DNA of 64,000 nt from Diphasiastrum complanatum (taxonomy: Eukaryota > Streptophyta > Lycopodiopsida > Lycopodiales > Lycopodiaceae): positions 23,130,578-23,194,577 of the forward strand of contig CM055112.1 of the NCBI GenBank assembly GCA_029204225.1, read 5' to 3'. This document shows positions 8,543 to 21,202 of the stretch, piece after piece (position 1 is the stretch's first letter; each line of letters starts with the position of its first letter). Below the pieces are notes generated by a model. It was not told where the DNA came from. It did not search any database and saw nothing but the letters and a program-made list of their open reading frames with translations. Position numbers and translations under genes: made by a program.

Positions 8543-11430
8543 TGTTAAGGAATATACATTTGAATAATGTTGCTACAAAAATTGGGAAAAGTTTGTGAGC
8601 AAAAGGGTAATCAATTGAGAATCTACCATGTTATGGACGTACATCACATAGTCCATACTTCTTGTATTAGGGCCATATGAGTACTCACAGTTGATTAAGG
8701 TCTTGCGAGTATTTTACAAGCCTATCTTATTATTTTAGATCCCCCTTTGACTTTGATAACACTATTTCAGTAATCAAGGCTCAATGCCCTATTTTGGGTA
8801 CCTAAAAGAGGTCGCATTTGGAACCTTCTAGACTATAGCCATTTCAGTATAAATAGGGGCCAGTGACCTACCATTTCTCAAATTATGAGCTAAAGCTTCT
8901 TGTAGGGGAGTTCTATGTTTTTTGGAGGTTTATTTGAGCTATCGATAACCATTGTAATTCATCAAGTTCTCTTATTGGAGATCGTTTTTTGAACGCCACT
9001 TGTTTTAAGCTTCATTTGATACCACTATCTATGATCAAGTTATTAACATGGTGTTATAGCACTTTCATGCCCTCACCTAGTTGCTCAAATTTTTTTTCCC
9101 TAGCTCTCCATCGCCCCTCCCATCTCTCTCTTCATTTCCCTCATAGCCCTTCATGTTTTCCTTACTAGGCCCCCATTGCCCCTCCCCTCTCTCACTATTG
9201 CTCCTGCCCTTCATACCCTCCTAGCCCTCCATTGATGATCCACACTAGTGCAATATTTCATCGTTTGCTATCATGTTTGGCCCTGGAGCTTCATTGCTGG
9301 TCAGTTCCCATCTTTTGCTTCCCTTCTGATTTTTGAGTCTTTTCTTGTTCCATCATTAATATTCATCACCTCTTTCTTTTTCCTTTGTTGATTCTCTTTT
9401 CTTTTTCCTTGTTTTCATCATGTTGAACACCCATTCTTCTACCTCTATCTCACATGATGACCTCCAATTGGATGATTATCCTATTAAAATCATCAACTGT
9501 ATCCGCTTTTGCACGAAATCCAAACCCCAATGACTACTTTGGAAGATCTTATGACATCTATCTCTCCTTAGATTCCTCCACTTGCCACATCCATTCACCT
9601 CGATCCTACTCTCAATCCTCCTTAGACACTGAGTCCCACAATACACCTCACCCTTTCAATCTTGCCCATGACTTTTGAAATGTCTTTGTCAAGATGTTCA
9701 AATTTCAGGTTCTTCCAATGGTACAGAACTACATAATTGGTTCATCCATTGAAAACTTATTTTTAGTTGACTCCTTGTACTGCCTACTAACAAGTACAGC
9801 TTGTTGTGCTTCATCTTTGAAGATGTGCTTTGACCTACTAGCATACAAATCAACCTCAACTTGTCACTCTTGCCAATTGGGCTGAATTCAAAGTGGCTTT
9901 ACACTCTACTATAGTCAATCCCCATGTGGCTCACTTATTTATCTCGACCTCTATTATCAACTCAAGCAAACAAGTCCTCTTTTAGAATATAAGTAGAAGT
10001 TTGTTGTGTCTTCTTATCTCTTCTCTGATCTTCTACTTGTTGATGTTAATCGTCATTATGTTGCTGGCTTGCATGGTGCTTTACGTTTTAAAGTTTGTTT
10101 CAGCCTACATCTCTTAATTGTGCCAAGTCCCTTGCTAGTTCATTGCAACTTAAAATCCTAAACTAAGAACCCTCTTTTCACTCTAGTTTTGTTTCTCATC
10201 CTCCTTTTTCATGTTCTGTTACCCGTCTTGTTTTGTCTACTTTTGTTCTTAGCTCTTTGTTATTCCTCCTTTGGTGCCTCTGAATTATTCTCCTTTTGTT
10301 CCAACTTATGTTGTTCTCAAACATCATTTTCAACAAGAAATGGCTAAATCTCATGCCAAGGAACCTTTGCTTTGAAGGTTGTAGTCATCATCGTCACCAA
10401 CTAGCTCATCAAGTAGGCTATGCTACTTGGTCTAGTAAGCTAGGTCCTCGTCATATTCATGTATGTGTTCATAATATTGGCCATGAGTTCATTGCCCTAG
10501 TTGATTCCAGTTGTACTCACTCCTTTATCAGTCACGAAATTGCTTCGTGTATTCATGCCATGGTTTTTCTTACTACACATCCTTTGCATGTTGAGGTGGA
10601 TAATTCTCATTTTTTTCAAAGTACTTGTACGTTTCAAGGGCTTCCTTGTCAAAATGGTACCTTTTCAAATCAAGTTGATTTTCACATTATTCCTATTGAG
10701 TGCTATGGCATTATTCTTTTACTGATCGGTTTGCCTCCTTGGGGGATTTCACTATAAATCTTGCCCAACAACTTATTTCTGTTATGGTTGATGGTATTCT
10801 TTTTGCCATTATAGGTATTGATTCTACCTTTCATTATAATCTCAGCTCATGTGCTATTTTCACCATGCCACTCTCCTTTCCTCTAATCCACCTGTTCCAT
10901 CTACATCCCTTCCGCCAACTATTTTTGACCTACGTCAGGCTTATCAATTCATTTTTTATGAGTCTTCTACATTATCCCCTTTATGTTCTATCAACCATCA
11001 TACTGACCTTTTCCTTGTTGCCCATCCTACATCTCAAGCTCCTTATCGAATAATCTCATCTTGAACAGGTCCATGTTCGGTTTTTGATCTGGTACAACAT
11101 GGTCTCATTGTTCCTAGCCAAAGTCCTTTTGGAGATGGCACTAAACATTTATGTATTCACTACCGCACAGTCAATCAATTAACTAATCGTAATCAATAAC
11201 CTATTCTTCACATAAATGACTTATTTGATCGGTTGGATGTGATTGTATTTTTCAAGCATAACATCACCTGGGACATATCCATACTCAGTATGAGTCTTTG
11301 GTTGATTGCTATAGGTTTTCCTAGAATTTGATGAAGGTCAATTTGTTTACATCTGCCTATCTTTTGCACACCATAAGTTCATCCAAGGTCATTCCCTTAC
11401 TGAAAAATTTTCTACACCTTACTACTACCC
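8543..11430 (+). mobile_element. Element J, Ty3/gypsy, 5' part
   Basis: LTR 8543-9048 (TGTTAAGG to TTAACA, a 6-bp inverted end repeat) with a TATAAATA box at about 8849. It is followed directly by a primer-site-like sequence, TGGTGTTATAGC, at 9049. The interior shows weak gag-like DNA (9420-9700). An aspartic protease region follows at 10300-10760, with ALVDSSCTHSFIS resembling the DSG(A/S)TH(S)FIS signature. Fragments of reverse transcriptase are seen at 10920-11420. No integrase and no 3' LTR are found before the next repeat begins. Old, broken fossil with many breaks. Confidence 0.7.
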
Positions 11431-11469
11431 CTTCCTAAAACAAGCCATGAGCAAACAAACTATCAAGCG

Positions 11470-11870
11470 GTATGAATTATCGAATTCAAAGCTTGACAGT
11501 CGTGAGACACAAAACTGTCACGCTAAGTCGTAAAGCAATGTTACAAGAAGAGATACATAGTAAGCTGATAGTTTAGTGTAAATCTCTCTTGTAATGAGTA
11601 GCTAAACTACATCTGGTAGAACATAAGTATACATCAATAATCAAAAGAAACAGAAAACAAAAAAAATACAAAAAAGAGAGAACGTTGTCAGTGTAGAACA
11701 ACATAATTGTAAGAGGAGCGTCAGGCCGCTCTATCGCGTTGCACTGCCGACTCACTCTAAGAAAAGAAAAACAAAAGATATTATGTTCTTCCAACAACCG
11801 TTTTTGCGTTGTATTCATTCTTGTTTGATTGATTGATTGCATTGTCTATGATTCGTATTAGCATATCTAG
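11470..11870 (-). repeat. Copia-type LTR remnant related to the E1 LTR
   Basis: On the minus strand the order of features matches the E1 LTR at 14248-14868: AATCAATCAA, a CGGCCTGACGCTC block, TTCTCTCTTTTTTGT, and a pyrimidine-rich tail. Similarity is patchy and the ends are not sharp. This is best read as a solo or partial LTR of a related copia family, older than E1. Confidence 0.5.
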
Positions 11871-11879
11871 GTCCAATTA

Positions 11880-12665
11880 GCTAGCGCATTGTGTAGCACA
11901 CTTCCACAACAGACACCGCACTTTTGCAGCAAGAAGATCAACAATTCACCATAAGGCTTCAATCTACAATCTTACGGGCTCCAAAACTACAAACAAATCA
12001 CCTACAATAGGGCATTGGCTTTCCAAGCTTCCACCAAAGACTAATTGAAGTTGCCAATGATGCCAAATCCCACACAAGTCTAGAAAGAAACTCCTCTGAT
12101 ACCAAATGTTGCATACAAGCTCACAAAACCCTAAGTAGATACATAAAATACTCAACAAATCCATCTCATTATTAATCTCAAGTAAATGTCAAAAAACAAA
12201 CATGAGAGCTCTACTACAAGTCTCCTCCCAACAATAGCTGCTTAGGAATCAGATAGGGACTGCCTGTCACGGCTCACTCTATATCCCCTCAAGCACCCCT
12301 TAACCATGACACATCCTAAATTTAACACATGGTAAACTCCATGCACAACCAACACTTGCCACTTGGCAGTACCCTAACACATAGGCAAGCTAGTAGGTAG
12401 ATTGTTTGACATGTCAAATTGAACTATCCCAATGAGCCTATGACACGTGTCACGTTGACCAGTCCATTGACCATCTACAAGAGCCACTCATACACTAGAC
12501 CAAGTGTCCCAGTGAGCATATGACACGTCTCATGTTGACTAGTCCCCTCCTATTTCTTAGGAGGTTAGTCCAACAGATTCTCATGAGACCTGGTATCCCC
12601 TTAGCCATCTCGAAATTAGTCACTACAACTGATATTTACATTGCAATGTACAATTGTCTCCACAG
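11880..12665 (-). mobile_element. Element K, LTR with primer site, 5' part only
   Basis: The minus strand shows TGGTATCAGAGGAG (12091-12104), and an LTR begins at 12107 (plus-strand TGTTGCATAC) two bases further on. The leader lies to the left (11880-12090). The LTR's right edge is not sharp; a CA-type end at about 12665 is a guess. Within it a unit of about 38 bp, CCCARTGAGCMTATGACACGT and following bases, occurs twice (about 12430 and 12510). No coding part was found. Fossil. Confidence 0.5.
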
Positions 12666-12779
12666 GTTTGTGACTTGGCCAATTACAATTAATAATTAAA
12701 ATTTACAATTTACAATAGACAAAGGGATTCAAAGTACATGAGACAATTATCCACTAGGTGAACCATGAAGTAATTACAA

Positions 12780-13321
12780 AAAACATTAAGGCTCATTAGA
12801 AATCAAATTACCTCAAGTTGAAATGCTTACCCTAATTTTAGATCTTGTGTTTGGAGGTTGGATGCATCAAATGATTTAGCATGCCTCAAATGAGAATCAC
12901 TTTCCTTAGCTTCGATAGGCTTCCTGTGAAGTTCAATCTTCTCTCTCAAATCCATACAAATTCTATAATTTTCTAGATTTCCTAGAGTAGCTTTTTTTTT
13001 TTAATATTTTCAAGACATTCATAGCACGAGATAAGTTTTAACAACTCTATCTATTCTCAAGAAAACTAGATACATAGTACTTCAATACCATAGAGGAAAC
13101 AAACATCTATAGTTCTTGAAATTGAAAGCTACAAGAAAAGATCATAAACCAAGAAAGAAGTCAAGCATCTTGCATTTTTTTTTTCAAGGTATGAAGCTTT
13201 TTTCAGGTTGAAAAATTAATTTAAGCCAAAACAAAAGGCTTACCCAAGATCTTTAGCTTGCCCTTGATGATTAGCCACAAGAAATGATCCATCTTTGTTG
13301 GTTTGAAAATCACTTGGCATG
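12780..13321 (-). pseudogene. Gene-like exon block, copy 2, right half (inverted)
   Basis: The reverse complement matches 1667-2230: the rest of exon b, its donor, the intron and exon c with its GTAAGC donor. It starts exactly at the five-base GCATG (13317-13321) that flanks the LTR of element A. The other side of the same insertion point is the end of the left half at 4170. Left and right halves together account for one uninterrupted block equivalent to copy 1. Further left the similarity fades into element K. Confidence 0.7.
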
Positions 13322-13718
13322 AGTTATGAACTCGGCTCATTACATTCGCCACATCCATTTACATTTACTTTACTTTATGCATGAGCAAGCCTTGGACCCT
13401 TTCTTATTTATTATTGACACTTAGACTATATGGCTGGCCTTGGGTCCTATTTGGTTACATTTTTAGGACTTGGTCATATTGATTGGGAGTGGGGGTCCTC
13501 CTATTGGGGGGCGCACTATTTTCCCTCCAAATCTTCTGCCTCCCTCTATTTTACTTTAGGGTTCATTGGCAGGGTATATATAGGGCGGCATTGTAGTCTT
13601 TTATTCAGTTGATGATATTGATCTCTCTCTTTAGTCTCCTTAATCTATCTCTTTCATGCTTGCTTATGTGATGCTTTCATAGCTTAGCTCTAGGTCAATT
13701 GTGGCTTCATTCGTAACT
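13322..13718 (+). repeat. 5' LTR of element A
   Basis: Bounded on the left by the target duplication GCATG and on the right by the primer site. Ends AGTTATGA and CGTAACT give a five-base inverted repeat, AGTTA/TAACT. A TATATATAGGG string near 13575 is the likely promoter. Length is 397 bp, in the range usual for short-LTR chromoviruses. Confidence 0.8.
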
Positions 13719-14247
13719 TGGTATCAAAGCACTTTCTTGAGCATCATCAACAAGCAAATTTCTCTCACCGGAGGGAGGCCATTTTCAGCTTGGATCTTCA
13801 GCTTTCTCTCCACTTGTTTTATAGATTATCACTATCGTTTGGAGGAGGACTAGCGCCCTACTGCTGCCCACCTACTGCCCATTCTTCACCCCCTATCATC
13901 AGCCATTTTTGCGCCCTACTGCTCCATTTCTAGCGCCCTACTGCTCCAATGATTTGTTGAAAATTTTCATCATTCGCTTTCCATTTTGGGCACCCATCCT
14001 CAGCCATTTCTAGTGCCCTCCTTACCCATCTTTTTGCTGAATTTTTCGCTCCTTTTGCTATCCATCTTGGGTGCCCACTTCCCTCCATTGATGGTGCCCT
14101 ACTATCCCATTCCTTGCTGATTTTCGTCACCTCATTTCTAGCCCACCATCACCTACTTCTAGCACCCTATTTTACTTTTCATTTGTTGTCCACAACTCAG
14201 CCTATTTGTACTCTTTTCGAGCCCTCTTTGCATTGTCTCCACCTTCT

Positions 14248-14868
14248 TGTAGAAATTTTGTTGTGTTTATCTTTTCAGGATCCTAAGCAAGCGACTACAG
14301 ATCACAAATCATTAGAGAATCAATCAAGAAGACGACACGAACGATGAGGTGGAGAAGAGAGCAATTGTATTTTCTGTTTTTGTGTTTTTCAATGAGTTGG
14401 TCAGTGTCTCGCTCGTTGGCGGCCTGACGCTCACCTCAATCGTTGTGTTCTGCTCGTTGGCAGACTTTCATGCACAACTTTTCTCTCTTCTATTCTTCTT
14501 GTTCTCTACATTGTCTCTTTTTTGTGTTGATCAAAAGTGCGTATTTATCTCCACTGTGTGGAGTTTACAAGATAGTTAATCAGAAAATTACAAGACAAGT
14601 TAATGCTAATCAACTAGTTAGTTATTCTCTGTTATCGTTGTCTCTTTCAGCTAAGCGTGAAGTACAATACACCACGCTCGTCGAGCTGCCAACTGGCAGC
14701 ACGAATTGTTTTCTTTCATTTCGTGTCTTCCTCTAGTGTGTTTCGTCACCTGGTCGTTGGGCCGAATCTCGAATACTTTTCTTTTGGTCTTCGGGGTATG
14801 TTTGCCCTTCGCTTCACTTTGCTTCGTCACCTTCGCGACAAAGTTGCAGGAGCTCACAATTTCTGACA
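14248..14868 (-). repeat. 3' LTR of E1
   Basis: 621 bp, partner of 16951-17570. Ends and target duplication are clear. Roughly 55 differences were counted by eye against the partner. Confidence 0.88.
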
Positions 14869-15730
14869 CTCCCTCTTGAACCTTGCAACTTTGTATATTT
14901 AATCCAATTGCTTTTCTTTGCCTTGCGAAGAGTGGTTTGTCGAGCAGCTTCGTGAGCAAATCTGCAATCATGTCTTTAGATTTTATGTACTGAACCTTGA
15001 GCTCTCCTTTCGAGATCAAGTCTCGAATATGATGGTACTTCAGAGGTATATGTTTTGTCTTTGAATGGAAAACAGGATCCTGGGACAGATATATGGCACC
15101 TTGAGAATCCATCATCATCGTGCATGGTTCTCTTTGTGGTATGCCAACTGCTTCCAACATCATCTGCAACCATACTACCTCGTTCGCCATCTTTGAAGCT
15201 GTGACATATTCACCTTCGCATGAGGATTGAGCCACCAAGGTTTGTTTCTTGCATGTCCAGCTGATTGTTGCTCCGCAAGCAATCGAATATCCTCCTGTCA
15301 CGGACTTGTTGTCGTCTTTGCAGCTTGCCCAACTTGCATCATTGTAGTGTTGCAGCTCGAATCCTTTGCCTTCTTTGTCTGCTTTGTAGGTTAATCCCAT
15401 GTTTTGGGTACTATTCAAATATTGCAGAATTCGTTTCGCCATTTGCCAATGTGCCATGCCAGGATTCGAAGAGAATTGGCTTAAAGCATAGACGAAGAAG
15501 GCCAGATCGGGCCTGGTACAGATTGTGAGGTACATCAGACTACCGATCAGGTTTTGGTAGGGTATACCTTCCATTTTCTGTCTCTCCTCATCTGTACTCG
15601 GGAAATCCTGTTTTGTTAGTCTGGCTCTAGCTATCATTGGTGTGGCTTTTTCTTTGCAGTCCATCATCTGGTACTGCTTCAGCACTTTCTTGGCGTACTC
15701 TGACTGACTCAGATGCTCTTCTCTTCTCAT
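14651..15730 (-). CDS. Copia RNase H / end of reverse transcriptase frame in E1 (fossil)
   Basis: A 359-codon open stretch belonging to element E1. It shows the copia signature after reverse transcriptase, SLMYLTICTRPDLAFFVYAL, then HWQMAKRILQYL. The RNase H segment holds YNDASWASCKDDNKSVTGG and AQSSCEGEYV. The frame runs on into the 3' LTR, as is usual for read-through of the element's end. It is part of an incomplete element, not a host gene. Confidence 0.85.
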   Translation of the reverse strand: MRREEHLSQSEYAKKVLKQYQMMDCKEKATPMIARARLTKQDFPSTDEERQKMEGIPYQNLIGSLMYLTICTRPDLAFFVYALSQFSSNPGMAHWQMAKRILQYLNSTQNMGLTYKADKEGKGFELQHYNDASWASCKDDNKSVTGGYSIACGATISWTCKKQTLVAQSSCEGEYVTASKMANEVVWLQMMLEAVGIPQREPCTMMMDSQGAIYLSQDPVFHSKTKHIPLKYHHIRDLISKGELKVQYIKSKDMIADLLTKLLDKPLFARQRKAIGLNIQSCKVQEGVSEIVSSCNFVAKVTKQSEAKGKHTPKTKRKVFEIRPNDQVTKHTRGRHEMKENNSCCQLAARRAWCIVLHA

Positions 15731-16950
15731 TCAATTTTTTCTGATTTCCAGCCCAAGGCATTTTGTTGCTTCTCCTAGATCTATGATTTCATAACTTTTA
15801 GAAATTTGTCTTCGTTTCCTTGATTAGCATCAAGGAATTTCCTATCAGAATCACAAAATTTCTTCCTACTTTTTTTATATAGACATTACAGTTGGTTGTG
15901 TAGGAATGTAATCTAGAGACTTCAGAAGACCATCGATCTTTTTATACCAGGATCGTGATGCTTGCTTTAGACCATAAATGCATCATTGCAATGGACAAAC
16001 ATATTGTCAATTGTCGGGGTCTTCGAATCCTTCAGGCTGCTTCATGAAGATTTCTTCCTCTAGATCTTCGTAGAAAAAGGCTGTCTTTACATCAATCTAA
16101 TGAATTTCCAGATTGTATTGAGTTGCGTATGCAAGGAGCAGTCAAATGCTTGTCATTTTCACCATTGGTGAATACGTATCGAAGTAATCGACGCCGTACC
16201 TTTGGGTGTAGCCTTTCACAACAAGCCTTGCTTTGTATCGTCCGACAATGCCATCTAATTTGATTTTTCTTTTGTAGACCCATTTGCAGAGACGATCTTT
16301 TTATTTTCGGGCAGTGGCTCTAGTGTCCCTGCCTCGTTTTGCCTCATTGATTCGATTTCCTCTAACATCGCCTACTTCCAGAATTCACCTTCTGGACTCA
16401 AGATAGTTTCTTGATATGTTGCTGGTTCTTTAGTGAGGCTGCAGTATTCGAACTCTGTTTCTTCTCTCCATTGAAGGTTGTCTGTATATCGTTCTGGAGA
16501 TCTTCTTTGTCTTGTCCACCTTCTGGGATCGATTCGTCGTTGCTCGAATGTTTCTGCTTCGTCGGGTTGATCTTCGGCTTCCTACTGCTCTGGGGTATGG
16601 GGCTCGACATTTTGATTTGATTTTTGCCCTTGTACTCCAAGATTTGCCATCTTGGAGACTAATAGTAGGTCTTTTCTTAATGAGGGTACGTAGAGTGCTC
16701 CTGGCAGCTCTGCTTGTCCCGACAGTCAACTCTCCTTGGGTCTCCCTCTAGAGGCTGCACCTCTGTGAGTTCGGTCACCGACCAGATGCCTTCACCCTTC
16801 AGAAGTATTTTGATTTTGAATGTCCATACTCTGTAGTTTTCGCCATCAAGATTGATTGCTATTCTTGTCTGGATCGTTGTAGCCATATTGTGTTGTCTTA
16901 GAGAATCATTGCTCGGATATCATGTAGCGATAACCTGGGCTTTGATACCA

Positions 16951-17570
16951 TGTAGAAATTTTGTTGTGTTTCTCTTTTCAGGATCCTAAGCAAGCGACTA
17001 CAGATCAAAGATAATGAGAGAATCAATCAAGAAGATGACATCAACGATGAGGTGGAGAAGAGAGCAATTGTATTTTCTATTTTTGCGTTTTTTAGTGAGT
17101 TGGTCAGTGTCTCGCTCATTGGCGGCCTGACGCTCACTCAATCGCTGTGTTCTGCTCGTTGGCAAACTTTCGTGCACAACTTTTCTCTCTTCTATTCTTC
17201 TCGTTTTCTACATCGTCTCTTTTTTGTGTTGATCAAAAATGCGTATTTATCTCCACTACGTGGAGTTTACAAGATAATTAATCAGAGAATTACAAGACAA
17301 GTTAATGCTAGTCAACTATTCTATTATTCTCTGTTATCGTTGTCTCTTCCAGCTGAGCATGAAGTACAATACACCACACTTGTCGAGCTGCCAGTTGGCA
17401 GCGCGAATTGTTTTCTTTCGTTTTATGTCTTCCTCTAGTGTGTTTTGTCACCTGGTCGTTTGTCCGAATCTCGAATACTTTTCTTTCGATCTTCGGAGTA
17501 TGTTTGCCCGTCGTTTCATTTTGCTTCGTCACCTTCACGACAAAGTTGCAAGAGTTCACAATTTCTGACA
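16951..17570 (-). repeat. 5' LTR of E1
   Basis: 620 bp. It is followed on the minus strand by the primer site (16939-16950) and bordered on the right by target duplication CTTCT (17571-17575). Confidence 0.88.
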
Positions 17571-20500
17571 CTTCTTTCTATTGATTTTCTAGCTTTGCTT
17601 GCTGGCTACCTAGCCCTCTCTTTTGGCACTCATCTTACTCACTTGGCTCCACTACTTGCTACTTCTTGCTCTCATTATTGGGTTGCTTTTGCAGTACCCT
17701 CTTATCTCTATTTGGTGGCTGCGCGATACCTCTCCGTTTTACTACCGTTTTCAGCATGCTTTTGATTGTGGTTGTGAGGTACTACTTACACTATTTGTCA
17801 TTTTTTTCTTTTCTTCTTTAGTGGGCTTTGTCACGCATTTCATTGGCGTACTTGTTGTGACGACTTATGTCCTCTCCTTCAATTCGTCGTCCACTTGATT
17901 ACGTCTGTTCTCACATTTCTTGTTTTCCTCATTGTGACACATTCACCTACCCCAAGTGAGACTCTTCAGGATAACCTATCCGATCAGTTTCATCGCATGG
18001 ATGATACCATTTCTGGCCTCACTTCTCGCCTAGATAATGTTATGACGGGCTTTGCCACTATGCAATCACAGATTGATTCTTTACGGCCCCATGGTCATGG
18101 TAAAGCTCCTGTTCATCCTCCCTTTGGGATTCCCCCTCCATTTGGATTTCTATCTTCTTTTGCCAGTCAGCCTGGTGGGGGACATTTCCTTCCACCTATC
18201 GCAACTCCTGGTTTCTTTCCACGTACACCGTTCCTAAGCCACACTTTGCTCGAGATTTTCATGATAGGGTACAGCTTGCTACCTATTCCGGTTCCTCTGA
18301 CAACTTATTAGAGAATTGGTTTGCCAAACTTGACACATATTTGCAGATTTATCCTAAGACTGATCTTCATAAGATCCAGTTCATTGCTTTACACTTAGAT
18401 GGACGCACTGCCACGTGGTGGCGGGTCTATCGAACTGATCCTGATTGAGAAGGGCTCCATATCTGGCCTACCTTTTGGTGTGACCTCCGTCATGCTACGA
18501 TTGATCCTCAGTGGCTCAATCGCCAGCGTGATACATTCCGTAGTCTCACTCAAACCAGTGATCTTGCTTCCTATACAGATCAGTTTATGGAGCTTTCTTA
18601 TCTTTCCACAGACCTACAGCCCACTGAGCTTAATTCTCGTTACATTGATGGGCTTCATGGTGCCTTACGTTATGATATTTCTTCTTTCCGTCCTCGCACA
18701 CTTGTTGAGGCGATGTCTCTTGCCAGTACTTTATAGCATAAGTACTCTAACATCTTTCCTTCCCACTTCCCCCGACCCCGTCCTTTCCCACTAGAACCAC
18801 CTCTACGCCTTCCACTTATGTTCCGACCTCTTCCATTGTCCCTTCATCTACTCGTCCTCCGACCCCTCGTCAGACAAAGTTCTGTTGTTGTCCGACGTTA
18901 CATGTCTGCGGAGTTCGCTGACCTTCAACAGAAGTGTCTTTGCTTTCATTGTAAGAGTCCTGGCCATCTTGCCCGTGATTGCCGCTAGCCCCTGCCTACT
19001 ACTACGGCTGTTTTTTACCATGAGGTCACCACTCCAGATGATTCTGGTATCTACATTCATATTTTTGATCAGTTACACACTCACTTGTTGGCATGGATGA
19101 CCTCTTTGACCAGCTCGATACCTCTAAGCTCTTTTCTAAGATAGATCTTCGTTCTGGATATCACCAAATTAGGATGCACCCTTTTGACGAATATAAGACT
19201 GTTTTTTGTACTCACCTTGGTTTATATGAATTTCGTGTGCTTCCTTTTAGTGTTACTAATTTTTCTCCTACGTTCTAGAATGTGATGAATAACATCATGC
19301 ATCTGCTTTTTGGTTCTTGTGTCTTATTTCATTTTGATGATATTCTTATTTTAAGTCAGTCTCTTGCTGAGCATGTTTCCCACCTTTCCTCTATTTTTTA
19401 GTTACTTGTACATCACCAGTTATTTGCTAAGTTGTCTAAATGTTCTTTCGTTGTTGTTGAGATCAAGTTTCTTGGTTTTCTTGTTTGGGATGGGCACATT
19501 CGTCTGGACCCTCATAAGGTTCATGCCATCCAAGATTGGCCTATTCTGACTGATGTTTATCATGTTCGTATGTTCCTTGGGTTAGCCACTCACCTTTGTC
19601 GTCCCGTTTCTCATTTTATCACTGTTGCAGCTCCTCTTCATGCACTTTTGAAGAAGTCTCGTACATTTCTTTGGACTTCTGATTGTCGGTCAGCGTTTGA
19701 TACTCTTCGTCGTGTTGTTGTTGATGTCGCCGTTATGTGTTTACCCCAATTTGATCAGAAGTTTATTGTTGAGATTGATGCTAGTAATGTTGGTTTGGGT
19801 GCTTTGCTTCGCCAGTCACAATGCATTATTGCTTATGAGTCGTGTCGTCTTCGCTCTTATAAACAACGTTATTCTGTGCATGAGAAAGAGCTTCTTGCTA
19901 TTTATGTATGCTCTTAAAAACTGGCACCATTATCTTTATGGAATTTCGTTTGAATTCTTACTAATCACCAGTCTTTACGTTATTTCTTTTCTCAGCGTGA
20001 TCTTAGTGATCGCCAGTTTCGTTGGTTGTAGTTTTTATAGTCTTTTGATTTTTGTATTTCGTATCGTCCTGGTCATGCTAACACTGCTACTGATGCATTG
20101 TCTCGTCTTCCAACTTTGTTGAATACACTTGTTGCTACTGTTCCTACATGGTTTGATGATCTACCCGCCGCATACCTTACATGTTCTAATTTTCATGATG
20201 TTTACAGTTCTGCTCCACCAATTTCGTCTCATCCTCGTCAGGTTTATTTCATTGTTGACCACCATCTTTATCGTTATGGTTCTCTTTGTATTCCTAGTTC
20301 CTTGGGTATCCATTCCCAATTGTTGTCGAATGCTCATTCGTCTCCTGTTGGGGGTCACTTTGGTTTTTAGAAGTCTTATGCTCATCTCAAGGACCATTTA
20401 TATTGGCCCTCTCTTCGATCTGCGCTTGTTGGATTTATTCGTACATGCCCTTTCTGTCTTCGTAATAAGTACTCTCGTGTTAAGTCTGCTAGTTTGCTCC

Positions 20501-21202
20501 AGAGCTGGTGTATTCCTCATTGCTAGTAGACTAATATATCTATGGACTTTATCCTTGGCCTTCTCCGTACCCAGTATGGTCACGATTCATGTATGATGGT
20601 AGTTGACAGGTTCTCGAAACAGGCACATTTCATACCAGTTCGCAGTACTATCACAGCAGAATAGTGTGCATCTTGGTCTCCGATTATGTGTAGCCATTAG
20701 TCGAAAATACGAGTACGCAAACTGAGATCGCGTTTGTTGTTTGTTCCTATCAGAGATTTTCCGCCTACATGGGTTTCCTCGTACTATCCTTTCTGATCGG
20801 GATAGTAAGTTTACATCCATATTCTGGACAGAGCTTATGCATATCTTGGATGTACCTCCTGAAAATACACCTGTGACACTTGCATCATTTCTATCAAGTG
20901 CCTGCGAGCTTATTACCCGGGTCAATTCTCATTTACAACATGTTCAGCAGCGTTATCAGACCTCAGTTGATCGTCACCGCCGCCATGTTGAGTTTCAGGT
21001 TGTGGAGATATGGTTTATCTACACCTACGGTTTGCATGTCATTATTTTATCTAGGGACATGCTTCTACTGAGAAGCTTGCACCACGTTATTATGGGCCCT
21101 TATCACATTTTGGAGGTTCTTATTCCAGTTACATATTGCTTACAGCTTCCTGCTTCCACACGTGCCTGTGATGTATTCCATGTCAGTTTATTACGTGCTG
21201 CT

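Larger units (their letters stand above)
14248..17570 (-). mobile_element. Element E1, Ty1/copia, inserted in element A
   Basis: Two LTRs, 14248-14868 and 16951-17570, each starting TGTAGAAATT and ending TTTCTGACA on the plus strand, with five-base target duplications CTTCT at 14243-14247 and 17571-17575. The primer site TGGTATCAAAGC (minus strand) abuts the right LTR at 16950. The purine tract AAGAGGGAG abuts the left LTR. The interior reads on the minus strand. Parts seen are a gag start (16677-16886, NLDGENYRVWTFKIKILL), reverse transcriptase fragments (about 15740-16300) and a long RNase H frame (14651-15730). At 3.3 kb it is shorter than a full copia element. LTRs are about 9% diverged. 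Fossil, broken. Confidence 0.9.
13322..21202 (+). mobile_element. Element A (Ty3/gypsy chromovirus), 5' LTR to integrase
   Basis: 5' LTR 13322-13718. Primer site TGGTATCAAAGC directly after it at 13719. Leader to 14247. Copia element E1 inserted at 14248-17570. Then gag (about 17580-18990, with a CCHC knuckle FHCKSPGHLARDC near 18940). Reverse transcriptase (from 19093, DLRSGYHQIRMHP, and FDDILI) and RNase H (VEIDASNVGLGALL near 19770) follow, then integrase (about 20330-21200, with SDRDSKFTS and a tail LPASTRACDVFHVSLL). At 21203 element B begins, exactly where the chromodomain linker should follow. That chromodomain is found inverted at 4563-4816. Fossil with multiple breaks. Confidence 0.85.
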
